DNA of 14,162 bases from an uncultured Mailhella sp. GTDB taxonomy: Bacteria; Desulfobacterota; Desulfovibrionia; Desulfovibrionales; Desulfovibrionaceae. A program made the translations under genes and the position numbers. Shown here one piece after another: positions 1 through 6,720 of the stretch (position 1 is its first letter; each line of letters begins with the position of its first letter). The notes under the pieces were generated by a model. The model was not told the DNA's origin and did not search any database. It saw nothing but the letters and a program-made list of their open reading frames with translations. The DNA lies in the NCBI GenBank assembly GCA_910579055.1, contig CAJTSU010000091.1:1-14162 (forward strand). The letters run 5' to 3'.

Positions 1-20
1 TCCCGTTTTGGAAGCACCAT
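1..20 (-). other. Possible start of the next operon gene (cut by window edge)
   Basis: Downstream of the kdsB-kdsC stop, the minus strand has an AAGGA motif followed 9 bases later by an ATG at 20-18, which would begin M-V-L-P-K-R before the window ends. Another ATG at 28-26 is too close to the AAGGA to use it. No terminator hairpin separates this from kdsB-kdsC, so the capsule operon may continue to the left. Too little is visible to name a product. Confidence 0.2.
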
Positions 21-44
21 ATATTCATATCCTTATTTTTGCAA

Positions 45-1343
45 TTAGGCACTAGTAATCATATCACTGATTTCTCTGAACGCCCCCAGCCCGCCACCGC
101 ATGCCAGCACGAGGTCAGCCCTGGCCTTCACATACTCCGGCGCATCCGCCACAGTCACGGACAGCCCGCAGAGGTCAAAGACCTCCATGTCCGGGATGTC
201 GTCTCCGATAAAGGCGACTTCCTCGGCCACAACACCGCAACGCTCCATGATGCCGGACAGCGCCGTCCGCTTGTCCGCCTGGCCCAGCACGGCCTCGGCA
301 ATGCCCAGATCCGCGAGCCGCCGACGCAGGGCCGGGCAGTCCCGCCCGGAGAGCACGGCCACCTGTATTCCGGCCTGTTGCAGCAGTCTGACGCCCAGAC
401 CGTCGCGGGCATGAAAGCGTTTCAGGCATTCCCCGTCCGGCCCGTAATACAGCCCGCCGTCCGTAAGCACGCCGTCCACATCGGTGATGACCAGCCTGAT
501 GTGGCGCAGTTTGCCTGCCAGTGCGGGATTCAGTCGTGCGGCACCCACAGGGCAAGCAGAAACAGGCCGCCGCAAATCCCCCACAGCCACGGTTCCAGCA
601 GTTGCAGCGTTGGCATGTTCTCTCCCGTTGATGAATGCGCGTACCCGCTCCAGGTCCTCCTGCGTATCCACGCCCGTACCCATAGGCGGCACTTCCGGCA
701 CGCGGATGACAATACCGGCCTGGAGAAAACGGAGCTGTTCCAGCTTTTCCGCCTGCTCCAGCGGGGAGGCAGGCAGGGAGGCAAACCCACGCAGGGCATC
801 GGCTCTGTAAGCGTAGATGCCCACATGCCCCCAAAATTCGGCGGGTTCGCCACTCTCGCGCACAAAGGGCAGCGGCGCGCGGCTGAAATACAGCGCGTTT
901 CCCGCATGGTCGCGGATGACCTTGACCTGATGGGGGGAGCGGGCCTGTTCCTCGCTGATGCGACTGCACAGGGTCGCCACCTGCACGCCCGCGTCTTCCG
1001 TGAAAACGTCCAGCAGCCTTTCAATGGCCGCAGGCTCCAGCAAGGGCTCGTCGCCCTGCACATTGACGTACAGGTCAGCGGCAAGAGATTCCGCCACCTC
1101 GCGCACCCTGTCGGAACCGGACCGGCAGTCAGGCGAAGTCATGCACACCCTGCCGCCGAAACGCTCCACGGCATCGGCAATACGCACATCATCCGTGGCC
1201 ACCACAACATCATCCAGCCCGCGCGCACGGGATACGATCTCCCAGACGCGCTGAATGAGCGGCTTGCCGCAAATGTCCAGCAGGGGCTTGCCCGCCAGAC
1301 GGGTGGAGGCATAGCGGGCGGGGATGACGGCAACGGCTTTCAT
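45..1343 (-). CDS. kdsB-kdsC: Bifunctional CMP-Kdo synthetase / Kdo-8-phosphate phosphatase (KdsB-KdsC fusion)
   Basis: The 432-residue protein joins two consecutive Kdo-activation enzymes. Residues 1 to about 240 are KdsB, the cytidylyltransferase that makes CMP-Kdo from CTP and Kdo. It has the nucleotide-binding start PARYASTRLAGKPL (8-21), VNVQGDEP (93-100), HVGIYAYR (173-180) and EQAEKLEQLR (196-205). After a linker of about 40 residues, residues 283-432 are a KdsC-type HAD phosphatase, which removes phosphate from Kdo-8-phosphate. It shows DVDGVLTDG (288-296, nucleophile D288 and D290), the Ser of LSGR (331-334), a Lys near 358, GDDIPDM (380-386) and the glycine-rich KdsC tail GGGLGAFRE (416-424). 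Both halves look complete. Its ATG overlaps the kdsA stop by four bases, implying translational coupling. It is cytoplasmic. KdsB and KdsC are separate proteins in E. coli. Function is clear from motifs; the advantage of the fusion is inferred. Confidence 0.95.
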   Translation of the reverse strand: MKAVAVIPARYASTRLAGKPLLDICGKPLIQRVWEIVSRARGLDDVVVATDDVRIADAVERFGGRVCMTSPDCRSGSDRVREVAESLAADLYVNVQGDEPLLEPAAIERLLDVFTEDAGVQVATLCSRISEEQARSPHQVKVIRDHAGNALYFSRAPLPFVRESGEPAEFWGHVGIYAYRADALRGFASLPASPLEQAEKLEQLRFLQAGIVIRVPEVPPMGTGVDTQEDLERVRAFINGREHANAATAGTVAVGDLRRPVSACPVGAARLNPALAGKLRHIRLVITDVDGVLTDGGLYYGPDGECLKRFHARDGLGVRLLQQAGIQVAVLSGRDCPALRRRLADLGIAEAVLGQADKRTALSGIMERCGVVAEEVAFIGDDIPDMEVFDLCGLSVTVADAPEYVKARADLVLACGGGLGAFREISDMITSA

Positions 1344-1801
1344 GCCCCGACTCCTGCGGTTTGCTTGGCCAGCCGGTCAAATTCCCCGAGCTGGTTCAAC
1401 AGGGACGGCAGGTCGCGCAAAGCCAGCATGTTGGGGCCGTCGCAGGGGGCCTTGTCCGGATCGGGATGCACTTCCAGGAACAGACCGGCCACGCCCACGG
1501 CCACGGCGGCGCGGGCCAGCACGGGCACGCCCACGCGTTCCCGCACCTCGGCCAGAATGGCCAGCCCCTCGGTCATGCCCACGCCGCGAAACGACGCCCC
1601 GGAAGAGCGGTTGGCCTTGTCGAAACTGGACTTGTAGATAAAAGGCACACCCGCCGCCGCGAAGATTTCCCTGAGCGCGGCGGACACTTCCAGCGCGTGG
1701 GCGCGGCTCTCCAGCGCGCACGGCCCGGCAATGCAAAACAGGGGCGCGCCATTGTCCACCGGCCCGAAGACCCTGCCCTGAAAGTCAAAACAAAATCCCA
1801 T
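1340..1801 (-). CDS. kdsA: Kdo-8-phosphate synthase (KdsA) with a large internal in-frame deletion, probably inactive
   Basis: KdsA condenses phosphoenolpyruvate with arabinose-5-phosphate to Kdo-8-phosphate. Family members are about 270-285 residues; this one is 153. The N-terminal part is typical: CIAGPCALES (23-32), KSSFDKANRSS (57-67) and FRGVGMTEGL (71-80). The sequence then runs through VPVL at 92-95 straight into the C-terminal part ARAAVAVGVAGLFLEVHPDP and CDGPN (120-124). About 130 central residues are absent, including the TDVHE, RQTDL, KKGQF and FDATHS regions of the family. Of the metal ligands known in class II enzymes (Cys, His, Glu, Asp), the Cys of GPC, the Glu of FLEVHP and the Asp of CDGP remain; the His is lost. 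The remaining codons are undecayed, suggesting a recent event or an assembly artefact. The ATG follows a GGGGG motif and lies 9 bases after the kpsD stop. A second kdsA elsewhere may supply the activity. Confidence 0.9.
   Translation of the reverse strand: MGFCFDFQGRVFGPVDNGAPLFCIAGPCALESRAHALEVSAALREIFAAAGVPFIYKSSFDKANRSSGASFRGVGMTEGLAILAEVRERVGVPVLARAAVAVGVAGLFLEVHPDPDKAPCDGPNMLALRDLPSLLNQLGEFDRLAKQTAGVGA
1517..1528 (-). other. Deletion junction in kdsA
   Basis: These 12 bases read GTGCCCGTGCTG on the minus strand and encode VPVL. In full-length relatives a VPVL-like stretch occurs both before the TDVHE motif and before the ARA-x-A-x-G helix. The junction therefore looks like recombination or slippage between two short direct repeats, keeping one copy. 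The identity of the lost copy is inferred from family knowledge. Confidence 0.6.
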
Positions 1802-1810
1802 AATTCCCCC

Positions 1811-3688
1811 CTACAGCCCCACAGCCACCTTGACGGCCACGGCCATCTGGTACAGCACCTGGGTCACGTCCTTGACCAGTTGCAGATTTTTGGAATCAAA
1901 TCTGGGCATGACCAGAATGCGATCGCCGGGTTTGATGGCCTGCCCCCTGGCGCGGGCAACTTCCCCGTTGAGGCCCACAATCAGGATATTGCCCGCATCC
2001 GCCCGGTCGGAGAGGCCGCCCGCGCCGCCGAGATAGCCTTTCAGGGAAAGGCCCTTTTCCCAGGTCACGGCGGTGGGGATGAGCACTTCGCCGGAAACGT
2101 GCACCACGTCTGTTTTGCGGGGGATGATGATTTCGTCGCCTTCCTCCAGCAGCACGTCGGAAATTCTGCCGCTGCGGGAGACCACCAGCACGCCGTCCGG
2201 CTCCAGTTGCGAGGCCCGCTGCACGAAATTCTGGATCAGTTCGGCTTCCTTCACCCGAATGCTGGCTTCATCCACAGATGAAGATGTGGCGGTCAATGCG
2301 CTCTGCTCCAGACGGCGCAACGCATCCGCGAGAATGACCTTCTGCTCGGCGGCCACGCTCCTGCGGCGGATGTAGATGGACTTGATGTCCGCAAGCTCCG
2401 GCTCCACGGCCACATATTCCAGCAGGGTCTTCAGTTTGGTCTGCTTGAGCACGGGAAAGCGCGACGCGCCGTGAATGGCCCCGGACGCGGCCACCATGAT
2501 GGTCTTGCCCCGCGTGTCGGCCACAAACTCCACCCGGTCTCCGTCCTCAAGAGGCAGATTACGAAAATCATCCAGCGTCACATACACGTTGAACGGCTCG
2601 CCGTTGCGCATGCCGCCCACGCTGACATGGGAGACGCCGTTCATGGGCAGGGCGTAGGTCAGCAGCTCCCTGCCGAGGTTTTCCCTGCCCTGAAATTCAT
2701 AGCGGGCGGGCTGACGCAACGCGCCGTAAGCGGCCACGGAGATGCCAAAGGGTTCCACCAGAATGGTGTCCCCGTCTTTCAGGCGGATGCGCGGCAATTC
2801 TCCACGCAGCATGTAGTTGTAGAGGTCAATCCGGCCGATGGTCTGTTTGCCGCGCAGGATTCTGATGTTCCGATAACTGCCCTGTTCCGGCAGGATGCCT
2901 CCGGCCCGGTCCAAATAGGACATGACGGAATCCTGCGGCCCGCCCGCGTAGCGGCCGGGAGCGGGCACGTTCCCGGCCACATAGACGGCCACGGGCTGGG
3001 CGCTTTGCAGATTCACATAGATATTGACGTTCTCTGGAAAGACCGAGGCCAGCTTTGCCCGTACCGATCCGGAAAGGGCGGACTGCTTCAGCCCGGCCAC
3101 CTGTACCGGCCCCACTTCCGGCAGAAAGATGTTGCCCTGCTGATCCACAAACAGCACATCGTCATAGCTGCGCGCGCCCCATACGCGCACGGTGATCCTG
3201 TCGCCCGGCAAAATGACATAATCGTCATTCATGCCGCTGCCGTAGGTGCCCGCGAAATTGCCCCGGAACAGGTTCGCGCCGAAAGGTTCCAATGCCTGCG
3301 TCATATCCGGGCGGTAGCTTTCCAGCGCCCAGGCGGGCAGGCCCGGCATGGACTGACGCCGACGCTCTTCCCTTTGCCATGAGGATTCCTGTCCGTACAT
3401 GGCCTGCTGATGGCCGGCCTGGTAGCCCCCCGGCAGATAAGACGGCGGCCGGGTTACGGGCAGGCCCGGTATGCCCCCGCTGCCGCCGGGGCTGGGATTG
3501 CCCGATCTGCCAAGATTGCCGCCGTAGGAAGAACCGCTCTGACGCGCATCCTCCGCCGCGTGTGCCGGAGTTGCCAGAGCCAACAGCAGAACAATAAGAA
3601 CCCACGTTATCGAGGGGGTCCGGGGGGAATCATTCCCCCCGGCGGGGTACGGGGCAGCGCCCCGATATATCAAGTTTCTTCCTTCCAT
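1811..3688 (-). CDS. kpsD: Capsule polysaccharide export outer-membrane protein (KpsD/Wza family)
   Basis: This 625-residue exported protein is the outer-membrane end of the capsule export channel. The signal peptide core is at residues 27-44 (hydrophobic stretch, then ATPAHA), with no lipobox cysteine, so it resembles KpsD rather than the Wza lipoprotein. A low-complexity Gly/Ser/Pro/Gln region (50-120) leads into the polysaccharide export domain with DDYVILPGDRITVRVWG (155-171) and VDQQGNIFLPEVGPVQVAGL (181-200). SLBB-type repeats follow near 232-315, 316-400 and 527-600, with LKDGDTI, LEDGDRV, LEEGDEI and IKPGDRI turns. The C-terminus is short and hydrophobic. The first 26 residues are odd because they include a translated hairpin repeat. 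An in-frame TTG (codon 6), preceded by GGAAGGA, is an alternative start with a better Shine-Dalgarno. The ATG lies 3 bases after the kpsE stop. Family assignment is firm; the start is not. Confidence 0.9.
   Translation of the reverse strand: MEGRNLIYRGAAPYPAGGNDSPRTPSITWVLIVLLLALATPAHAAEDARQSGSSYGGNLGRSGNPSPGGSGGIPGLPVTRPPSYLPGGYQAGHQQAMYGQESSWQREERRRQSMPGLPAWALESYRPDMTQALEPFGANLFRGNFAGTYGSGMNDDYVILPGDRITVRVWGARSYDDVLFVDQQGNIFLPEVGPVQVAGLKQSALSGSVRAKLASVFPENVNIYVNLQSAQPVAVYVAGNVPAPGRYAGGPQDSVMSYLDRAGGILPEQGSYRNIRILRGKQTIGRIDLYNYMLRGELPRIRLKDGDTILVEPFGISVAAYGALRQPARYEFQGRENLGRELLTYALPMNGVSHVSVGGMRNGEPFNVYVTLDDFRNLPLEDGDRVEFVADTRGKTIMVAASGAIHGASRFPVLKQTKLKTLLEYVAVEPELADIKSIYIRRRSVAAEQKVILADALRRLEQSALTATSSSVDEASIRVKEAELIQNFVQRASQLEPDGVLVVSRSGRISDVLLEEGDEIIIPRKTDVVHVSGEVLIPTAVTWEKGLSLKGYLGGAGGLSDRADAGNILIVGLNGEVARARGQAIKPGDRILVMPRFDSKNLQLVKDVTQVLYQMAVAVKVAVGL
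3611..3664 (-). repeat. GC-rich palindromic (REP-like) element inside the 5' end of kpsD
   Basis: This 54-base block holds nested hairpins: GGGGGGAAT (3622-3630) against ATTCCCCCC (3632-3640), CCCC (3637-3640) against GGGG (3644-3647), and GGGGC-AGC-GCCCC (3651-3663). Its style matches short dispersed extragenic repeats common in GC-rich proteobacteria, but here it lies between the kpsD ribosome binding region and the signal-peptide core. It codes for residues about 9-26 (Gly, Ala, Pro-rich). Membership of a repeat family is inferred from appearance only. Confidence 0.55.
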
Positions 3689-3691
3689 ATC

Positions 3692-4939
3692 CTAAAACCC
3701 CGCGTGTTCGCGCACAGCGGCGACAATCAGAGAACAGAGGGCCGCCAGCACCAGAGCACCGACAAAAACATAGATCGTGAACAGGAACGGACGGGGATAC
3801 AGGGATTCGTCCGGCAGGGCCGGAATCTGAAACGCCTCCACATAGCGGGACTTGCCTTCCGCCTTGACGCGGGCGGTTTCCAGAGAGGTCATGGCCGAGA
3901 CAAGCTGCTGACGGGCAAACTCGTTTTCCGTCTGCAAGGCTTCGTATTCCCCGGCAAAGGCGGTCAGGCTGTCCGCGCGGGCCGCTTCCCCGGCCAGCCG
4001 CGGCTTTTCCGAGGCAAGCTGCTTTTCCAGCGCCTCCAGCCTGGCGCGCAGGCCCACCAGAGCCGGAGCGCCCTTGCTCATATAGGTGGAAGCTTCCGCG
4101 ATTTCCGCGCGGACTTTCACGGCCTCGCCTTCCAGTTGACTGACGATGTCTTGCAGCCCGCCCGCCGTGCCTACCGGGTCCAGCATCCCGCTCCTGTTGC
4201 GGAATTCCCGCATGGCTTCCTGCGCGGCGCTCACCCGTTTTTCCGCTGTCTTCACTTCGGTTATGGCCAGGGCAATGGCGTCGTTTTGCGCCCGGCGGCT
4301 CATGGCGTTGACCAGCGCCTCGCTTTTGGCCAGCACGGCCTCGGCCAGATTTTTGGCCGTGGCCGGGTCATAAGCCTTGACGCTCAGGGCGATGATGCCG
4401 GTTTCCGGGTCAAAGGAGGGCTTCACCGCCCAGCGCCAGTAGGAAAGGCGTTCATCCCGTGTGGCGTCGGCGGCCAGACGGCTGATGCTGTCGTGCTCGC
4501 GGCTGGAGAAATGGAGGAAGATGCCCATTTCTTCGTCAATGGCCTCCATGATGTCCGGGGACTGGATGTATTCGGCCACAATGCGCGCATCCGCGCCCAC
4601 GGACGCGCCGGAAGGCAGCAGCAGGGCGGCAAGGCCGCCGGCCGCGCCGCTGCTCTCCGCGCCGCGCACCGCAAAACGGGCTTCGGCGATATACATGGGC
4701 GAGGCCCACAGCCCGAAGTAGATCACTGACAGGAAGGTGGGAAGCAGCACGGCAAGCAGCAAAGCCTTCATGGCCGGGGAAAGACGGAGACTGACCTTGT
4801 GTTGATCCAGGACGACGGGATGCGCGGGCAGTTCGAGGCTGGGCTGTGGCGCAACCCGTCCGGCAGGTGCGGTCGGCATTGGCGTAGCCGCTTTGGCTGG
4901 CGCGGGTGTTGCGGGGATGCCTGTTTTACTGTCCGGCAT
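3692..4939 (-). CDS. kpsE: Capsule export inner-membrane/periplasmic adaptor (KpsE family, polysaccharide co-polymerase type)
   Basis: This 415-residue protein bridges the inner-membrane KpsMT transporter and the outer-membrane KpsD protein. A Pro/Ala-rich cytoplasmic N-terminus (1-55) precedes TM1 (about 58-79). The periplasmic domain begins PMYIAEARFAVRG (81-93), typical of the Wzz/KpsE group. A long helical, coiled-coil-prone segment spans about 195-365. TM2 is at about 386-409 with a short cytoplasmic tail. The architecture and length (KpsE of E. coli is about 380 residues) fit the family. The start at 4939 is chosen because GGAG sits 7 bases upstream. The frame extends back to an ATG at 4972, which has no Shine-Dalgarno and would overlap kpsT further. 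The gene overlaps the end of kpsT by 14 bases and is followed by kpsD after 3 bases. Confidence 0.9.
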   Translation of the reverse strand: MPDSKTGIPATPAPAKAATPMPTAPAGRVAPQPSLELPAHPVVLDQHKVSLRLSPAMKALLLAVLLPTFLSVIYFGLWASPMYIAEARFAVRGAESSGAAGGLAALLLPSGASVGADARIVAEYIQSPDIMEAIDEEMGIFLHFSSREHDSISRLAADATRDERLSYWRWAVKPSFDPETGIIALSVKAYDPATAKNLAEAVLAKSEALVNAMSRRAQNDAIALAITEVKTAEKRVSAAQEAMREFRNRSGMLDPVGTAGGLQDIVSQLEGEAVKVRAEIAEASTYMSKGAPALVGLRARLEALEKQLASEKPRLAGEAARADSLTAFAGEYEALQTENEFARQQLVSAMTSLETARVKAEGKSRYVEAFQIPALPDESLYPRPFLFTIYVFVGALVLAALCSLIVAAVREHAGF

Positions 4940-5591
4940 GACAGATCTCCGTGTAGACGCGCAGGGCATCATTCAATTTGTCGTACACGGTCAGCACACC
5001 ATTGTGCAGCACCGCCGCGCTGTCGCAGTTTTTGCGGATGGTGGCCACGCTGTGCGACACCACAACCAGCGTCGCATTTGCCTTGCGCGCCTCGAATATC
5101 TTCTCCGCCTTGGCCCGGAAGGAGGCGTCGCCCACAGACCAGGCTTCATCAATAAGATAAAAGTCAAAGCCAATGGACATGCTCAGGCCGAACGCCAGCT
5201 TGGAACGCATACCCGCTGAATAGGTTTTCACGGGCATGTCCATGTAAGGGCCGAGTTCGGAGAACGCCTCCACAAAATCCGTCACTTCCTCAATATCCGC
5301 ACCGTAGATGCGGCTGGTGAAGCGCAGGTTTTCCCGCCCGGTCAGGCTGCCGTTGAACCCTCCGGCAAAGCCGATGGGCCAGGAAATACGCCCCTTGCGG
5401 ATCACGGTGCCGCTGTCCGGGCGCTCCGCCCCGCTGATGATGCGCATGAGCGTGGACTTGCCCTGGCCGTTCAGACCCAGAACGCCCATATTCACACCGG
5501 GCCGCAACGTAATGCTGACATCGTGCAGAACATCCCTGCGCTTTCCGTGCGGCAAACGGTAGGATTTGCGGATGCGGGAAAGCTCGATCAC
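4926..5591 (-). CDS. kpsT: Capsule polysaccharide ABC transporter ATP-binding protein (KpsT)
   Basis: This is the ATPase that powers capsule export through KpsM at the inner membrane. Starting at the GTG (5591) it is 221 residues, the usual KpsT size. It has Walker A GLNGQGKST (39-47), the ABC signature YSAGM (124-128, the KpsT-type form of LSGG), Walker B FYLIDE (144-149) with the following AWSVGD, and the H-loop VVSHS (177-181). The GTG overlaps the kpsM TGA as GTGA, and GGGAGAG lies just upstream. The open frame continues upstream to 5723, but that stretch lies wholly inside kpsM and is not family-like, so the longer start is rejected. Substrate identity is inferred from the kps/kds neighbours. 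Confidence 0.95.
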   Translation of the reverse strand: MIELSRIRKSYRLPHGKRRDVLHDVSITLRPGVNMGVLGLNGQGKSTLMRIISGAERPDSGTVIRKGRISWPIGFAGGFNGSLTGRENLRFTSRIYGADIEEVTDFVEAFSELGPYMDMPVKTYSAGMRSKLAFGLSMSIGFDFYLIDEAWSVGDASFRAKAEKIFEARKANATLVVVSHSVATIRKNCDSAAVLHNGVLTVYDKLNDALRVYTEICHAGQ

Positions 5592-6385
5592 CGGATTTCT
5601 CTCCCGCGCACGTAGCGTTCCAGCAGCAGCCCCAGGCAGAGCGAGCCCATACACCACGCGGCCATATAGCCTATGCTGTACAAGGGCGCGGAAGAGGAGG
5701 CGGAAAAGCCGTAGCGCTGCCACTCAATGAGTTGGGCAATGGGATTGAGTAAGAGAATATGCGCCAATCTGCCGGGCAGTTCGGAAATCTGAAAAAAGAT
5801 GCCCGAAGCAAAAAACAGAATCCGCAGACACATGGGAACCAGTTTGTCCAGTGTAGGCTGGAAACGCGCCAAAGACGCGAAGACAAGCCCCATTCCCAAC
5901 CCCAGAAGAGGCGCAAAAAACAACGTGGCGGCAAGAGATGCGGGGGCGCGCAGAGCAATGGATTGTCCACATGCGACAGCAACAGATAGAATGATTACGG
6001 CAGACAAAATTTGGGTTCCCCATACTACAATGGTGCGGGCCAGCATCAAATCCAGTTCCGTTACCTGCGGGAAAGTCAGCAATGCCTGATTGGCGCTTAC
6101 AGCTCTCATACAGCGGTTCAAGGTATCGCTGAAGACATACCAAGGGAGAAAACCGCACAGCAGAAAGACGGCCATACTCATGCCATGCGGCGCATACGCG
6201 CCCATAAGTTCGCGGAAGCCCCAGAACACGGCGATATTGAACGCCGTCTGGATAACCGCCCAGAGGTAGCCCAGCCGGGTATTGCCGTACAGCGTATGCA
6301 CTTCACGCAGGATAAGTGCGCTGATAACTCTTCCCTGCACCGTCAGAGCGGAAGAAACCGAGGGGGCGGAAAGGGCGGCGCTCAT
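5588..6385 (-). CDS. kpsM: Capsule polysaccharide ABC transporter permease (KpsM, ABC-2 type)
   Basis: This 265-residue integral inner-membrane protein forms the pore for lipid-linked capsule export and pairs with KpsT. The N-terminal cytoplasmic segment contains LREVHTLYGNTRLGYLWAV (26-44), the conserved amphipathic helix and first-TM entry of KpsM/Wzm proteins. About six membrane segments follow, near 39-58, 68-87, 116-138, 150-171, 187-203 and 240-257. LLNPIAQLIEWQRYG (212-226) matches the conserved loop before the last segment. Length fits the family (E. coli KpsM is 258). Its ATG overlaps the TGA of the lipoprotein gene by four bases, and its own TGA overlaps the kpsT GTG, so the three are probably co-translated. 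Confidence 0.95.
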   Translation of the reverse strand: MSAALSAPSVSSALTVQGRVISALILREVHTLYGNTRLGYLWAVIQTAFNIAVFWGFRELMGAYAPHGMSMAVFLLCGFLPWYVFSDTLNRCMRAVSANQALLTFPQVTELDLMLARTIVVWGTQILSAVIILSVAVACGQSIALRAPASLAATLFFAPLLGLGMGLVFASLARFQPTLDKLVPMCLRILFFASGIFFQISELPGRLAHILLLNPIAQLIEWQRYGFSASSSAPLYSIGYMAAWCMGSLCLGLLLERYVRGREIR

Positions 6386-6720
6386 CGCGGCATACTCTCA
6401 AAAACAGTGGGGATGAAACGCCATGCGTCCTGTTCTCGGCACACCGCGAACCTGTGACTCATGGTTCCGCTTGCGGCACGGGCGGAACGGCATTCGTTAC
6501 CCAGGCCGGAAAGATAGAGCGGCCCAGCCTCAATGGTGGACGGGCCAAAGGGGCTTTCGGCAAAGTATTGCGTGGAGCCTTCCGGCAGGGCCGCCACCTG
6601 ATCCGCAAAAGAAGGGGCGGGAGCGACGCTCGAATCCGCTGAAAGCATCGCCGGGGCGTATCGCCCGGCGCAGCCGGTCAGCAGCAGAGCCGGAAGCAGA
6701 AACAGGAGCCGCCGCATCAT
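6382..6720 (-). CDS. Small lipoprotein of unknown function in the capsule operon
   Basis: This 112-residue protein starts MMRR, followed by a hydrophobic stretch and a clear lipobox LLTGC with the lipidated Cys at residue 17. No Asp follows that Cys, so outer-membrane sorting is likely if the E. coli Lol rule applies. The mature part has an Ala/Ser/Pro linker and a C-terminal domain of about 50 residues with two cysteines (77 and 94) that could form a disulfide in the periplasm. The pattern YLSGLGNECRSA followed by RFAVCREQDAWRFIP suggests a small beta-rich domain. I do not recognise a named family. It is embedded with 4-base overlaps between kpsF and kpsM, which argues that it belongs to the export or assembly system, perhaps as an accessory to KpsD. 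That role is inference. Confidence 0.85.
   Translation of the reverse strand: MMRRLLFLLPALLLTGCAGRYAPAMLSADSSVAPAPSFADQVAALPEGSTQYFAESPFGPSTIEAGPLYLSGLGNECRSARAASGTMSHRFAVCREQDAWRFIPTVFESMPR

Noticed and set aside
39..1637. Long open frame on the plus strand, 532 codons
   Set aside because: It lies antisense to kdsB-kdsC and kdsA, is rich in His, Arg, Gln and Gly without domain motifs, and is a GC-rich shadow of real genes.
3410..4729. 439-codon plus-strand frame opposite kpsD and kpsE
   Set aside because: Antisense shadow rich in Arg, Gly, His and Gln, with no recognisable domain, while the opposite strand encodes clear family proteins.
3692..4972. KpsE starting at the ATG at 4972
   Set aside because: No Shine-Dalgarno there, and the added residues come from the kpsT reading region. 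The ATG at 4939 has GGAG at proper spacing.
4926..5723. Longer KpsT starting at the ATG at 5723
   Set aside because: The added 44 residues lie within kpsM and are not like KpsT N-termini. The GTG at 5591 overlaps the kpsM stop and has a good ribosome binding site.
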